DNA from: Pseudomonadota bacterium
GTDB lineage: Bacteria; Pseudomonadota; Alphaproteobacteria; Rhizobiales; Hyphomicrobiaceae
NCBI GenBank assembly: GCA_021816505.1
Contig: JAKAXS010000006.1
Location: 1 to 21,981 of the forward strand
Direction: 5' to 3'
DNA: 21,981 nucleotides
Position numbers and translations under genes: made by a program. The notes below the pieces were generated by a model, which saw nothing but the letters and a program-made list of their open reading frames with translations, ran no database searches and had not been told where the DNA came from. Shown here in pieces: positions 1 to 8,330 of this stretch. The number at the start of each line of letters is the position of its first letter. The stretch's first letter is position 1.

Positions 1-9
1 TTCCGATCT
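1..9. other. Probable Illumina adapter remnant
   Basis: The first nine bases, TTCCGATCT, are identical to the 3' end of the standard Illumina adapter, which ends in GCTCTTCCGATCT. The last adapter base together with the next two bases makes an in-frame TAG at 9-11. That stop would interrupt the dusB reading frame, which is otherwise coherent from position 12. The simplest reading is untrimmed adapter at a contig end, with genomic sequence starting near position 10. Confidence 0.85.
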
Positions 10-11
10 AG

Positions 12-236
12 CAAGGGCTCATCGCCGTCGGCCACATCACCGCGATGCTGACGCACTACGGCGAGTTCCTCGGACTGCGCAATGCGCGCAAGCATATGGG
101 CTGGTATCTGGAAACGAGCGGGGCAACGTCGCTCGACCTCAAGGCATGGCGCCGGCGGCTCTGCACCGAAGAGGACGCGCAGCAGGCGCTTGCCGGGTTG
201 AGCGAGTTCTACGCAGCGGCGGAGGCGGCCGCATGA
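12..236 (+). CDS. dusB: tRNA-dihydrouridine synthase DusB (NifR3), C-terminal fragment
   Basis: This is the C-terminal end of a flavin-dependent enzyme that reduces uridine to dihydrouridine in the D-loop of tRNAs. About 74 codons remain. The segment [20 protein letters not shown] is typical of the helical C-terminal RNA-binding domain of DusB. The FMN-binding barrel lies outside the window. The frame is open from position 12; the stop at 9-11 comes from the adapter remnant. The TGA (234-236) overlaps the ntrB ATG (233-235) as ATGA, which suggests translational coupling. Gene order nifR3-ntrB-ntrC is classical in alphaproteobacteria, which supports the call. No start codon is visible because the gene is cut by the edge. 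Confidence 0.87.
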   Translation, partial: QGLIAVGHITAMLTHYGEFLGLRNARKHMGWYLETSGATSLDLKAWRRRLCTEEDAQQALAGLSEFYAAAEAAA

Positions 237-1381
237 AAAAATCAGTGACGGAGCGCACCCCGCCTGCACGCCGGCCGGTCGAGCATGACATTCTGCTCGC
301 GGCCCTGCCGCATCCCATCCTCGTCCTCGCCGAGGAGAACCGCGTGGTCTACGCCAACGCCGCGGCCGAAGCCTTCCTCTCGACCGGCATTGCCATGATG
401 AAGCGCGGCAAGCTCGATGACGTCCTGTCGTTCGGCTGTCCGCTGCTGGCCTTGATCGATCAGGTGCGCGCCACCGGGTCCACCGTGAACGAGTACGGCG
501 TCGAGCTTTCCACGCCGAAGTTTAATTCGCCCAAGCTTGTCGACGTCCATGCAGGCCCGCTGCCCGACCAGCCGGCGCTGATCGTGCTGATGCTGCAGCA
601 GCGCACGATGGCACAGATGATCGAACGCCAGCTGACGCACCGCGCGGCCGCGCGCTCCGTTTCCGGCATGGCGGCCGTGTTGGCGCACGAGATCAAGAAC
701 CCTCTGTCGGGCATTCGCGGTGCCGCGCAGTTGCTGGAACAGAATACCAGCGACGAAGATCGCGTGCTGACACAGCTGATCTGCTCCGAGACCGAACGCA
801 TCCGCAACCTCGTCGATCGCATGGAAGTGTTCGGCGACGAGCGCCCGCTGGCGAAGGAGCCGGTCAACATCCACGACGTGCTGGATCACGTGCGCCGACT
901 GTCCGAAACCGGTTTCGCCCGTGGCGTACGGTTCGTCGAGGATTTCGATCCGTCGCTGCCGCCGATCCCCGCAAATCGCGACAAGCTCGTGCAGGCGTTC
1001 CTGAACCTCATCAAGAACGCGGCGGAAGCGTTGAACGACACCGACCACGACGGCCGCATCGTGATGCAGACGGCCTTCCGTCCCGGCGTCCGCCTGTCGG
1101 TGCCCGGCTCCAATCTCCGCCAGAGTTTGCCGTTGATGATCCAGATCGAAGACAACGGCCCCGGCGTACCCGACCACATGAAGCCGCACCTGTTCGACCC
1201 GTTCGTGACGACCAAGCGCACGGGCACCGGACTTGGACTGGCCCTCGTCGCCAAGATCATCGGCGATCACGGCGGCATCATCGAATGCGACAGCGAACCC
1301 AACCGCACCGTGTTCCGCGTCCTGCTGCCGATGCAGGACCGGCCCCGGTATGCGACCACACAGATGAAGGCGCTCGCCTAG
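233..1381 (+). CDS. ntrB: Nitrogen regulation sensor histidine kinase NtrB (GlnL)
   Basis: This is the cytoplasmic kinase/phosphatase that sets NtrC phosphorylation according to PII protein (nitrogen) status. The 382-residue protein has a PAS-type sensor (about 20-130) and a dimerisation/phosphoacceptor helix with the H-box [10 protein letters not shown] (His152). The ATPase domain shows an N-box ([10 protein letters not shown], Asn262), a G1 box (DNGPGVP, from Asp307) and a G2 box (GTGLGLALV, from 331). There are no membrane segments, as expected for NtrB. I chose ATG 233 because it overlaps the dusB stop and gives the normal family length; the frame is open further upstream to 146, but that extension lies inside dusB. 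ntrC follows after 52 bases. Confidence 0.96.
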   Translation: MKKSVTERTPPARRPVEHDILLAALPHPILVLAEENRVVYANAAAEAFLSTGIAMMKRGKLDDVLSFGCPLLALIDQVRATGSTVNEYGVELSTPKFNSPKLVDVHAGPLPDQPALIVLMLQQRTMAQMIERQLTHRAAARSVSGMAAVLAHEIKNPLSGIRGAAQLLEQNTSDEDRVLTQLICSETERIRNLVDRMEVFGDERPLAKEPVNIHDVLDHVRRLSETGFARGVRFVEDFDPSLPPIPANRDKLVQAFLNLIKNAAEALNDTDHDGRIVMQTAFRPGVRLSVPGSNLRQSLPLMIQIEDNGPGVPDHMKPHLFDPFVTTKRTGTGLGLALVAKIIGDHGGIIECDSEPNRTVFRVLLPMQDRPRYATTQMKALA

Positions 1382-1433
1382 ACGCAAACGGCGCTCAGGC
1401 GAGCATGAAATGACGACGTTGGAGAGGTGAGAG

Positions 1434-2888
1434 ATGGCCCGAGGCACGATCCTGATCGCCGATGACGATACGGCCATCCGCACGGTGCTGAACCAGGCGC
1501 TGGCGCGAGCCGGTTATGCGCCGCGGGCCACGGGCAATGCCGCAACGCTCTGGCGCTGGGTCAGCCAGGGTGAAGGCGATGTCGTGATCACCGATGTCGT
1601 GATGCCGGACGAAAACGCATTCGACCTCATACCGCGCATCAAGAAGCTGCGGCCGGAATTGCCCATCATCGTGATGAGCGCGCAAAACACGCTGATGACG
1701 GCGCTGACGGCGGCCGAGAAGGGCGCTTACGAGTATCTCCCGAAGCCCTTCGACCTGTCGGAAGTCGTCTCCGTCGTCGGCCGCGCGCTGACAGGCACGG
1801 CACGGCGCCCAGCACAGCGCAACGGCAGCCAGGAGATGGAGGGAGGCGAAGACCTGCCTCTGATCGGCCGTTCGGCGGCGATGCAGGAGATCTATCGCGC
1901 GCTGGCCCGCCTGACGCAGACCGATCTGACGGTGATGATCAACGGCGAGAGCGGCACCGGTAAGGAACTGGTTGCGCGCGTGCTGCACGATCACGGCCGC
2001 CGCCGGCAAGGTCCGTTCGTGGCGATCAACATGGCGGCGATTCCCCGCGAATTGATCGAGAGCGAACTGTTCGGCCACGAGAAGGGCGCCTTCACCGGTG
2101 CGCAGACCCGAACGCAGGGCCGCTTCGAGCAGGCCGAAGGCGGCACGCTGTTCCTGGACGAGATCGGCGACATGCCGCTTGAAGCGCAGACCCGCCTTCT
2201 GCGCGTGCTGCAGCAGGGCGAGTACACCACCGTCGGCGGCCGCACGCCCATCAAGACCAACGTGCGCATCATCGCCGCGACGCACCGCGACCTCAAACTG
2301 CAGATCCAGCAGGGCCTGTTCCGCGAGGACCTGTACTATCGCCTCAACGTCGTGCCCCTGCGCTTGCCGCCGCTGCGCGAACGCGGCGAGGACATCGGCG
2401 ATCTGGTTCGTCACTTCCTGCGCCTGGCGGCCCGTGAGGGGCTGGGCCAGAAGGCGATCGAGACCGCCGCGATCGAGCGGCTGAAGGCGCACCACTGGCC
2501 CGGCAACGTGCGCGAACTGGAGAACTTCGTTCGCCGCCTGGCAGCGCTCTATACGCAAGACACCCTGACCCAGCAGATCATCGAACAGGAACTGATCGAG
2601 ACGGAGCCTGCACGACATTCGAGCTCGGAAGAGGAGCCGAAAGATCTCTCCGAGCTGGTCGAGCGTCACATGGGCCGGTACTTCGCCAGCTTCGGCAAGG
2701 ACTTGCCACCGCCGGGCCTCTATGACCGGGTCATCCGTCAGGTCGAGCAGCCGTTGTTGACGGCCGCACTGGCCGCCACGCGCGGAAATCAGATCCGGGC
2801 GGCGGAGCTGCTGGGCTTGAATCGAAACACATTACGTAGCCGGATCAAGGCTCTAGACATTCGTGTCTTCCGGACCCCAATGGTCTAA
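1434..2888 (+). CDS. ntrC: Nitrogen regulation response regulator NtrC (GlnG)
   Basis: This is the sigma-54-dependent activator phosphorylated by NtrB; it turns on nitrogen-scavenging genes under nitrogen limitation. The 484-residue protein has a receiver domain (about 5-120, phosphoacceptor Asp54 in [10 protein letters not shown], Lys104 in KPF). The AAA+ domain has Walker A GESGTGKE (171-178), the sigma-54-contacting GAFTGA loop (218-223), Walker B FLDE (240-243) and WPGNVRELE (355-363). A Fis-type helix-turn-helix lies near 443-475 ([20 protein letters not shown]). A purine-rich Shine-Dalgarno stretch, GGAGAGGTGAGAG, sits directly before the ATG. All catalytic motifs are intact. It probably shares a transcript with dusB and ntrB. 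Confidence 0.97.
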   Translation: MARGTILIADDDTAIRTVLNQALARAGYAPRATGNAATLWRWVSQGEGDVVITDVVMPDENAFDLIPRIKKLRPELPIIVMSAQNTLMTALTAAEKGAYEYLPKPFDLSEVVSVVGRALTGTARRPAQRNGSQEMEGGEDLPLIGRSAAMQEIYRALARLTQTDLTVMINGESGTGKELVARVLHDHGRRRQGPFVAINMAAIPRELIESELFGHEKGAFTGAQTRTQGRFEQAEGGTLFLDEIGDMPLEAQTRLLRVLQQGEYTTVGGRTPIKTNVRIIAATHRDLKLQIQQGLFREDLYYRLNVVPLRLPPLRERGEDIGDLVRHFLRLAAREGLGQKAIETAAIERLKAHHWPGNVRELENFVRRLAALYTQDTLTQQIIEQELIETEPARHSSSEEEPKDLSELVERHMGRYFASFGKDLPPPGLYDRVIRQVEQPLLTAALAATRGNQIRAAELLGLNRNTLRSRIKALDIRVFRTPMV

Positions 2889-2940
2889 AGGGGCCGGCGA
2901 CTGGACGGGGGCATCAATAAACACCCCCTGGCGACCCGCT

Positions 2941-3001
2941 ACTGTGGGAAATCGCACAGTCTTGTCGCGAGAATGTCACAGTTGCCCTATTCTCTCTGTG
3001 A
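2941..3001. promoter_or_regulatory. Cluster of CTGTG/CACAG inverted repeats upstream of ntrY
   Basis: The ntrC-ntrY gap (2889-3184) holds four related half-sites. ACTGTG (2941-2946) and CACAGT (2955-2960) form a perfect 6-bp inverted repeat with an 8-base spacer. TCACAG (2976-2981) and CTGTGA (2996-3001) form a second repeat of opposite polarity with a 14-base spacer. The position just upstream of ntrY suggests operator sites for a dimeric regulator. The regulator is unknown. A looser GGGGG/CCCCC repeat lies just before, near 2908-2929, and could be a weak terminator for ntrC. Confidence 0.45.
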
Positions 3002-3034
3002 TCGCCAAGCTTCAGTGCCGGTCCGATGTGATCC

Positions 3035-3048
3035 GGCAACACTGCTGC
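3035..3048 (+). promoter_or_regulatory. Candidate sigma-54 (-24/-12) promoter for ntrYX
   Basis: GGCAACACTGCTGC has the invariant GG-N10-GC spacing of RpoN promoters, with GGCA at the -24 element and TGCA at the -12 element. Transcription would start near 3060, giving a leader of about 125 bases before the GTG at 3185. Short matches of this kind arise by chance in GC-rich DNA, so this is only a candidate. Confidence 0.3.
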
Positions 3049-3184
3049 ATGCCAAGGCCACAAGACATCACGGTTGGCCCAGCTGTCAGTCCAGCCGGAT
3101 GCTCAAGCCGTTGCTGTGAAACGAGAACCGACGGAGCACCACGCGTTGACCACAGGGGCGGAAACCCACGGCGGAGAGGATCTA

Positions 3185-5434
3185 GTGACGCTGGAGCGCG
3201 GCTCGCCGTTGCTCGATCCCACCGACCGCGCGTTCTGGACCGGCTTCGTGGTCATGGCCCTGTCGTTGGTCTCGGCCCTGATCACGTACCTGATCATGAC
3301 GGGCCTCACGCCCATCGTTCCGCGTGACGAGGTCGTTCTTCTCGCACTTGCGATCAACTTCGTCCTGCTGTTCGCGATGCTGGCGATCATCGCCTACCAG
3401 GTCTACGGCTTCTGGAAGGCCTGGCGCGCCAAAATCCCCGGCGCCCGCCTTCACGTCCGCATCGTCGCGCTGTTCTGCGTCATCGCCGCCCTGCCGGCCG
3501 TCCTGCTGGCCGCCGCCGCCACCACGACGTTTTCCGTCTCCCTCGACAGCTGGTTCACCTCGCGAACGCGCGCCATCATCGCCAACTCGCTGGACGTGGC
3601 GCGCGCCTACGTCAACGAACACGGCCAGGTGATCCGCACCGACATCGTCAACATGGCGCGCGACATCGATGCGGCCTACGAAACGGTGCAGGCCGATCCC
3701 GAGCAGTTCTCGCAACAGTTGATGGCGCAGGCCGGCCTGCGCGAGCTGCCCTCGGTCTACGTGGTCGACCGGCAGGGCAAACCCGTCGTCACCGCGCTGG
3801 AAGATCCCGAGCTACCCTTCATCCAGCCGTCGGCGGAGACGATGGAGCACGCCGACGCAGGGCAGGTGCCGCTACTGCTGCCCGCCAACTCCAACCGCGT
3901 CGTCGCCGTCAAGAAACTCGACAGATATCCCGGGCAATTCCTCTACGTCGCGCGTGAAGTGAGCGCGGCCGTGCTCGCCGCCATGGCGCGCACCGAGCAG
4001 GGCGTCAGCCAGTATGAGGCGCTGCGCCAGCAACGCGGCAACCTCACCCTCGTTCACGGCCTGATGTACCTGATGATCTCGCTGTCGGCGTTGCTGGCCG
4101 CGATCTGGACGGGCATCTGGTTCGCCGGCCGCTTCGTGGCGCCGATCCGCCGTCTCATCATCGGCGCCCAGCAGGTCTCGCGCGGCAACCTCACGATCGA
4201 ACTGCCCGAGAAGCGCGGTGAGGGTGACCTTCGGCGCCTGTCGCACACCTTCAACCTGATGACGCGCGAGCTGAAGCATCAGCGCGATGCGCTTGTCGAG
4301 ACCAACGAGCAGCTGACGGACCGCCGCCGCTTCATGGAAGCCGTGCTCTCCGGCGTGTCGGCCGGCGTCATCGGCCTCGACAACGAGGACAACGTCACGC
4401 TCTTCAGCCGCAGCGCGCAACAACTGCTCGCCAGGTCCGAGGAGGAGGTCGTCGGCAAAAAGCTCAGCGACGTGCTGCCGGCGTTCGCACCCGTCGTCGC
4501 CAAGCGCGACGAGAACCCCAACAAGCTGCGCACCCAGGACGAGATCAACGTCACCGTCGCCGGCGATGAACGCACGTTCGCGGTTCGCATCACGCGCGAA
4601 CAGGAGGGCGAGGGCGACGAGGGGTCGGTCGTCACATTCGACGACATCACCGAACTCGTTTCCGCCCAGCGCACGGCCGCCTGGGCCGATGTCGCCCGCC
4701 GCATCGCGCACGAGATCAAGAACCCGCTGACGCCGATCATCCTGTCGGCCGAGCGCATCCGCCGCAAGTACGGCAAGGTGATCGTCGACGATCGCGAATT
4801 GTTCGAGAAGCTCACCGCCACGATCGAGCGCCAGGCCGGCGACATCAAGACGATGGTCGACGAGTTCGCGTCGTTCGCCCGCGTGCCCAAGCCGGTGATG
4901 GAGCAGACCGATTTGCGCGACGCTGTGCAGGAACCGGTGATCCTGTTCCGCGAGGCGCACGCGGCCGTCCAGTACGCGATCGCGCTACCCGAGACGCCGG
5001 TATCCGGCCTGTTCGACCGCCGCCTGATCACGCAGGCCGTGACCAATCTCGTCAAGAACGCTACTGAAGCGGTGGAAACGTTCGGCGAAACCGCTGAGCC
5101 GGGCTTCAAGGGCCGCGTCGGCCTCACAATGGACGCCACATCGGATCAGGTCGTGATCCGCGTGCGCGACAACGGCGCGGGCCTGCCGAAGCAGAACCGC
5201 ACGCGCCTGTTGGAGCCCTACGTCACGACGAAGGGACATAAGGGCACGGGGCTAGGGCTTGCCATCGTACAGAAGATCATCGAACAACACGGCGGAACGC
5301 TCTTCTTGGAAGATGCGCCGGCCGAGGGCGATGACGCGCCGCGCGGCGCGCAGGTCCGCATCCATTTGCCGGTCCGGCAGCAATCCGGAACGAACCATCA
5401 ATCTGCAGCATCGCCGGTTCAGCCGGCGGCTTGA
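3185..5434 (+). CDS. ntrY: Membrane-bound sensor histidine kinase NtrY
   Basis: This transmembrane kinase partners NtrX and is linked in alphaproteobacteria to nitrogen metabolism and redox or microaerobic responses. With GTG 3185 the protein is 749 residues. Hydrophobic segments lie near 19-41, 50-72, 92-113 and 292-314. A periplasmic sensor region (about 125-285) precedes the last segment. HAMP (about 315-370), PAS (about 383-495) and the kinase core follow: H-box [10 protein letters not shown] (His509), N-box NLVKNATEAV (Asn625), RDNGAGLP (G1) and GTGLGLAIV (G2, from 687). I chose GTG 3185 because GGAGAGG at 3173-3179 is a strong Shine-Dalgarno five bases upstream. In-frame TTG 3074 and GTG 3116 lack one. 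ntrX follows after 35 bases. Confidence 0.94.
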   Translation: MTLERGSPLLDPTDRAFWTGFVVMALSLVSALITYLIMTGLTPIVPRDEVVLLALAINFVLLFAMLAIIAYQVYGFWKAWRAKIPGARLHVRIVALFCVIAALPAVLLAAAATTTFSVSLDSWFTSRTRAIIANSLDVARAYVNEHGQVIRTDIVNMARDIDAAYETVQADPEQFSQQLMAQAGLRELPSVYVVDRQGKPVVTALEDPELPFIQPSAETMEHADAGQVPLLLPANSNRVVAVKKLDRYPGQFLYVAREVSAAVLAAMARTEQGVSQYEALRQQRGNLTLVHGLMYLMISLSALLAAIWTGIWFAGRFVAPIRRLIIGAQQVSRGNLTIELPEKRGEGDLRRLSHTFNLMTRELKHQRDALVETNEQLTDRRRFMEAVLSGVSAGVIGLDNEDNVTLFSRSAQQLLARSEEEVVGKKLSDVLPAFAPVVAKRDENPNKLRTQDEINVTVAGDERTFAVRITREQEGEGDEGSVVTFDDITELVSAQRTAAWADVARRIAHEIKNPLTPIILSAERIRRKYGKVIVDDRELFEKLTATIERQAGDIKTMVDEFASFARVPKPVMEQTDLRDAVQEPVILFREAHAAVQYAIALPETPVSGLFDRRLITQAVTNLVKNATEAVETFGETAEPGFKGRVGLTMDATSDQVVIRVRDNGAGLPKQNRTRLLEPYVTTKGHKGTGLGLAIVQKIIEQHGGTLFLEDAPAEGDDAPRGAQVRIHLPVRQQSGTNHQSAASPVQPAA

Positions 5435-5469
5435 AGCACAGTTAAGTAAAGTGACGAGGGAACAAAACA

Positions 5470-6867
5470 ATGGCAGCTGACATCCTGGTCGTCGACGACG
5501 AGAACGACATCCGCGAACTGGTTGCGGGTATTCTCGAAGACGAGGGCCATGCGACCCGCCTCGCGCGTGACAGCGACGAAGCGCTGCGCGCCATCGAACA
5601 GCGCCGGCCGCATCTTGTCATCCTGGACATCTGGCTGCAGGGCAGCCGGCTCGACGGGCTCGAAGTGCTGTCGATCATCAAGCGCACGTATCCCGATCTC
5701 CCGGTGGTCATTATCTCCGGCCACGGCAACATCGAGACCGCCGTGACCGCGATCAAGCGCGGCGCCTACGACTACATCGAGAAGCCGTTCAAGGGCGACC
5801 GCCTGGTGCTCGTCACGCTGCGCGCACTCGAAGCGTCGAACCTGAAGCGCGAGGTCAAGGAGCTGCGTGAACGCTCGACCGTGTCGATCGACATGGTGGG
5901 CAAGTCGGCGGCGATCAATCAGCTGCGCGGATCGCTCGACCGCGTCGCGCCGACCAACAGCCGCATTCTCATCCGCGGCTCGTCGGGTACCGGAAAGGAG
6001 CTGGCCGCCCGCGTCATCCATCAGAAGTCGCATCGCGCCGACGGACCGTTCGTCGTGCTCAACGCAGCGGCGATGGCCCCCGACCGTGTCGAAGAAGAGA
6101 TGTTCGGAACCGAGGATCGCTCCGGCGGCGCACGCAAGGTCGGCGCGCTCGAGGAAGCACACTCCGGCACGCTTTACATCGACGAAGTCGCCGACATGCC
6201 GCTGGAGACGCAGGGCAAGGTGCTGCGCGTCCTCGTCGAACAGAAGTTCCTGCGCCTGGGCGGCGCGCAGAAGGTGGGCGTCGATGTGCGCATCATCTCC
6301 TCCACCAGCCGCGACCTGGAGCGGGAAATGCAGGAAGGCCGCTTCCGCGAGGATCTCTACCACCGCCTGAACGTCGTGCCGCTGCGGGTTCCGGGTCTGG
6401 CCGAGCGCCGCGAGGACATTCCCGACCTGATCCAGTTCTTCGTCGGCCAGTTGGCCAACGCCTCGGGCCTGGCTCCGCGCCGCATCGGCGAGGACGCCAT
6501 CGCCGTCCTGCAGGCGCACGACTGGCCGGGCAACGTGCGCGAGCTTCGCAACAATATCGAACGCCTGATGATCCTCGCCGGCGGCGATCCCAACACCGTC
6601 ATCACCGCCGACATGCTGCCCGACGAGATCGGCTCCAACGTACCTTTGCCCGTCAACGGCGGCGCCGAGCATCTGATGAGCCTGCCGCTCCGCGAGGCAC
6701 GCGAGATCTTCGAGCGCGAATATCTGCTGGCGCAGATCAATCGCTTCGGCGGCAACATCTCGCGTACGGCCGAGTTCGTCGGCATGGAGCGCTCGGCGCT
6801 TCACCGCAAGCTGCGCGCGCTCGGCGTCTCGTCCGACCAGCGGGCCGGCGAAATGCGTCAGATCTGA
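5470..6867 (+). CDS. ntrX: Response regulator NtrX (AAA+ type, GAFTGA loop missing)
   Basis: This is the DNA-binding partner of NtrY. The 465-residue protein has a receiver domain with Asp53 (ILDIWLQGSR) and Lys105 (EKPF). The AAA+ domain has Walker A GSSGTGKE (170-177), Walker B YIDE (236-239) and WPGNVREL (352-359). A Fis-type helix-turn-helix lies near 428-452 (ISRTAEFVGMERSALHRKL). Unlike NtrC in the same window, the stretch after MFG (211-226) reads TEDRSGGARKVGA and contains no GAFTGA, the loop that contacts sigma-54. This absence is a known feature of alphaproteobacterial NtrX. It suggests the protein does not act as a classical sigma-54 activator. Shine-Dalgarno ACGAGGGA precedes the ATG. 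Confidence 0.96.
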   Translation: MAADILVVDDENDIRELVAGILEDEGHATRLARDSDEALRAIEQRRPHLVILDIWLQGSRLDGLEVLSIIKRTYPDLPVVIISGHGNIETAVTAIKRGAYDYIEKPFKGDRLVLVTLRALEASNLKREVKELRERSTVSIDMVGKSAAINQLRGSLDRVAPTNSRILIRGSSGTGKELAARVIHQKSHRADGPFVVLNAAAMAPDRVEEEMFGTEDRSGGARKVGALEEAHSGTLYIDEVADMPLETQGKVLRVLVEQKFLRLGGAQKVGVDVRIISSTSRDLEREMQEGRFREDLYHRLNVVPLRVPGLAERREDIPDLIQFFVGQLANASGLAPRRIGEDAIAVLQAHDWPGNVRELRNNIERLMILAGGDPNTVITADMLPDEIGSNVPLPVNGGAEHLMSLPLREAREIFEREYLLAQINRFGGNISRTAEFVGMERSALHRKLRALGVSSDQRAGEMRQI

Positions 6868-6874
6868 TCGCCGC

Positions 6875-7738
6875 ATGACACGCATCGTCTATGTCAACGG
6901 CCGCTATCTCCCCTACGGCCAGGCGGCCGTTCACGTGGAGGATCGCGGTTTCCAGTTCGCTGACGCCGTCTACGAGGTCTGCGAGGTCAAGAACGGATCG
7001 CTGATCGACGAAAAGCGCCACATCACGCGGCTGCAACGGTCGTTGGCGGAATTGATGATCCCGGCGCCCGCGGGCGCGTGGACCATCGGCCATATCATGC
7101 GCCAGTGCATCGCCCGCAATCGCGTGCGCAACGGCGTCGTCTATCTGCAGGTGACGCGCGGCGAGGCGGCACGTGACTTCAGCTTTCCCGGCGCCGATGT
7201 CGCCCCGACGCTCGTCTGTCTCGCGCGCAGCAACAACCCTGGAAAGACCGAAGCGTTGGCGGCGGCCGGTATCGCCGTCAAGACGATGCCGGAAAGCCGG
7301 TGGGCACGCTGCGATATCAAGACCGTGATGCTGCTCCCCGCCTGCCTTGCCAAGGAAGCCGCGAAGGCGTCCGGCGCACGCGAGGCCTGGTTCGTCGACG
7401 CCGACGGCAACGTGACCGAGGGCGCGTCCAGCAATGCCTGGATCGTCACGAAAGCCGGCGCGCTCGTCACGCGGCCGCTCGGGCCGGAACTGCTGCCGGG
7501 TGTAACCCGCGCGACGCTTTTGGATCTGCTGGCGCGTGAGAACCTGTCGCTCCAGGAGCGGCCGTTCAGCGTCGCCGAGGCCAAGGACGCGCGCGAAGCC
7601 TTCAACACATCGGCATCGGCAACCGTCATGCCCGTCGTGATGATCGACGAAACGTCTGTTGGCGACGGCAAGCCCGGACCGCTCACGCTCCGATTACGCT
7701 CGTCATTTCATCAAGTTGCCGCAGTTTCGGGCCGCTGA
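6875..7738 (+). CDS. dat: D-amino-acid aminotransferase (fold-type IV PLP enzyme)
   Basis: This is a class-IV pyridoxal-phosphate aminotransferase, probably interconverting D-alanine and D-glutamate with their 2-oxo acids for cell-wall precursors. The 287-residue length is normal. Fold-type IV marks are the N-terminal VNGRYLP and DRGFQFADAVYE, and RCDIKT with the PLP-binding Lys149. TEGASSN follows, with Glu182 expected to contact the pyridine nitrogen. RCDIK followed by LLP matches the D-alanine aminotransferase group more closely than branched-chain IlvE or the lyase PabC, though substrate cannot be proved from sequence. It starts 7 bases after ntrX, without an obvious Shine-Dalgarno, so coupled translation is likely. 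Confidence 0.87.
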   Translation: MTRIVYVNGRYLPYGQAAVHVEDRGFQFADAVYEVCEVKNGSLIDEKRHITRLQRSLAELMIPAPAGAWTIGHIMRQCIARNRVRNGVVYLQVTRGEAARDFSFPGADVAPTLVCLARSNNPGKTEALAAAGIAVKTMPESRWARCDIKTVMLLPACLAKEAAKASGAREAWFVDADGNVTEGASSNAWIVTKAGALVTRPLGPELLPGVTRATLLDLLARENLSLQERPFSVAEAKDAREAFNTSASATVMPVVMIDETSVGDGKPGPLTLRLRSSFHQVAAVSGR

Positions 7739-7743
7739 ACAGT

Positions 7744-7782
7744 TTGTGATCACAAGCGCCACGAATATTCGTGATCACAAGC
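7744..7782. promoter_or_regulatory. Palindrome cluster between dat and hfq
   Basis: Three perfect palindromes are packed together: TTGTGATCACAA (7744-7755), CACGAATATTCGTG (7760-7773) and GTGATCAC (7771-7778). The 12-mer GTGATCACAAGC occurs twice in direct orientation (7746-7757 and 7771-7782), 25 bases apart. TTGTGATCAC and GTGATCACAA can also pair as a 10-bp stem around a 17-base loop. The symmetry fits paired operators for a dimeric regulator upstream of hfq. A structured dat transcript end is an alternative. Confidence 0.6.
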
Positions 7783-7791
7783 TGAGATCCC

Positions 7792-7809
7792 TTTTCAACT
7801 AATTGAAAA
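7792..7809. repeat. Perfect inverted repeat TTTTCAA-CTAA-TTGAAAA
   Basis: This is a 7-bp perfect inverted repeat with a 4-base spacer, in an AT-rich pocket between dat and hfq. It lies 9 bases after the palindrome cluster and directly before GGTATGTTAT, a possible -10 region. It may be an operator or part of the hfq promoter. I could not place a convincing -35/-10 pair. Confidence 0.45.
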
Positions 7810-7823
7810 CAGGTATGTTATCG

Positions 7824-7869
7824 CGTCCGTGGTGCAGTGCACACACTCGCGGCGGACGGAACGTTTTTT
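7824..7869 (+). terminator. Stem followed by a T-run upstream of hfq
   Basis: CGTCCG (7824-7829) and CGGACG (7853-7858) are complementary, and a run of six T (7864-7869) follows after five bases. GTGCAGTGCAC, an odd-centred palindrome, lies in the loop. The layout resembles an intrinsic terminator for dat or a leader attenuator for hfq. The stem is short and the loop is 23 bases, so support is modest. Confidence 0.35.
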
Positions 7870-7972
7870 GCATGCGGCAACCTAAGTAATAGACCAGGGT
7901 GCAAGAACGACGCGTTGCAGGCCGCGTCACACAGCACCCGGCAACAAACAAAAGACCATTGAGGCACTTAAA

Positions 7973-8230
7973 ATGGCAGCAGAGCGTACGCAGTCACTTC
8001 AGGACACCTTCCTGAATTACGTGCGGAAGAACAAGACACCGCTGACGATCTTCCTCGTCAATGGCGTGAAGCTTCAAGGCATCGTGACCTGGTTCGACAA
8101 TTTTTGCGTGCTGTTGAGACGCGACGGGCACTCCCAGCTCGTCTATAAGCATGCGATCTCGACAATCATGCCTGGTACGCCCGTCCACCTGATGGACGTC
8201 GATCCGGCAGCCGAAGGCCAGCAAGGATAA
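7973..8230 (+). CDS. hfq: RNA chaperone Hfq
   Basis: This Sm-like protein forms a hexameric ring that pairs small RNAs with mRNAs. The 85-residue protein carries the N-terminal [19 protein letters not shown] helix/strand region. The Sm1 motif follows ([21 protein letters not shown] in two overlapping parts), then the hallmark Sm2 motif [10 protein letters not shown]. The short acidic tail is normal for alphaproteobacteria. GAGG (7961-7964) lies 8 bases before the ATG. The upstream 234-base region is rich in palindromes and probably carries the promoter. hflX follows immediately, as in many proteobacteria. Confidence 0.97.
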   Translation: MAAERTQSLQDTFLNYVRKNKTPLTIFLVNGVKLQGIVTWFDNFCVLLRRDGHSQLVYKHAISTIMPGTPVHLMDVDPAAEGQQG

Positions 8231-8330
8231 CGGTCTAATCGACGACCGCGTAAAAGCAGAACAAGACCTGGGCGCAACGCTCGCGGCCGCGCGTCAGGCC
8301 GCGCGGCGCGAGGGCATTGCGCGCGCGCTG

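Noticed and set aside
242..1483. Long open frame on the minus strand opposite ntrB
   Set aside because: It lies antisense to a fully supported kinase gene, its translation is compositionally odd and shows no known motif; long shadow frames are expected in GC-rich DNA.
1395..2669. Long minus-strand frame opposite ntrC
   Set aside because: Antisense shadow of a gene with complete receiver, AAA+ and helix-turn-helix motifs.
2863..3327. Plus-strand frame spanning the ntrC-ntrY gap
   Set aside because: It overlaps both flanking genes, has no Shine-Dalgarno and its translation is low-complexity.
5419..6885. 488-codon minus-strand frame opposite ntrX
   Set aside because: It covers ntrX almost exactly in antisense and has no recognisable domain.
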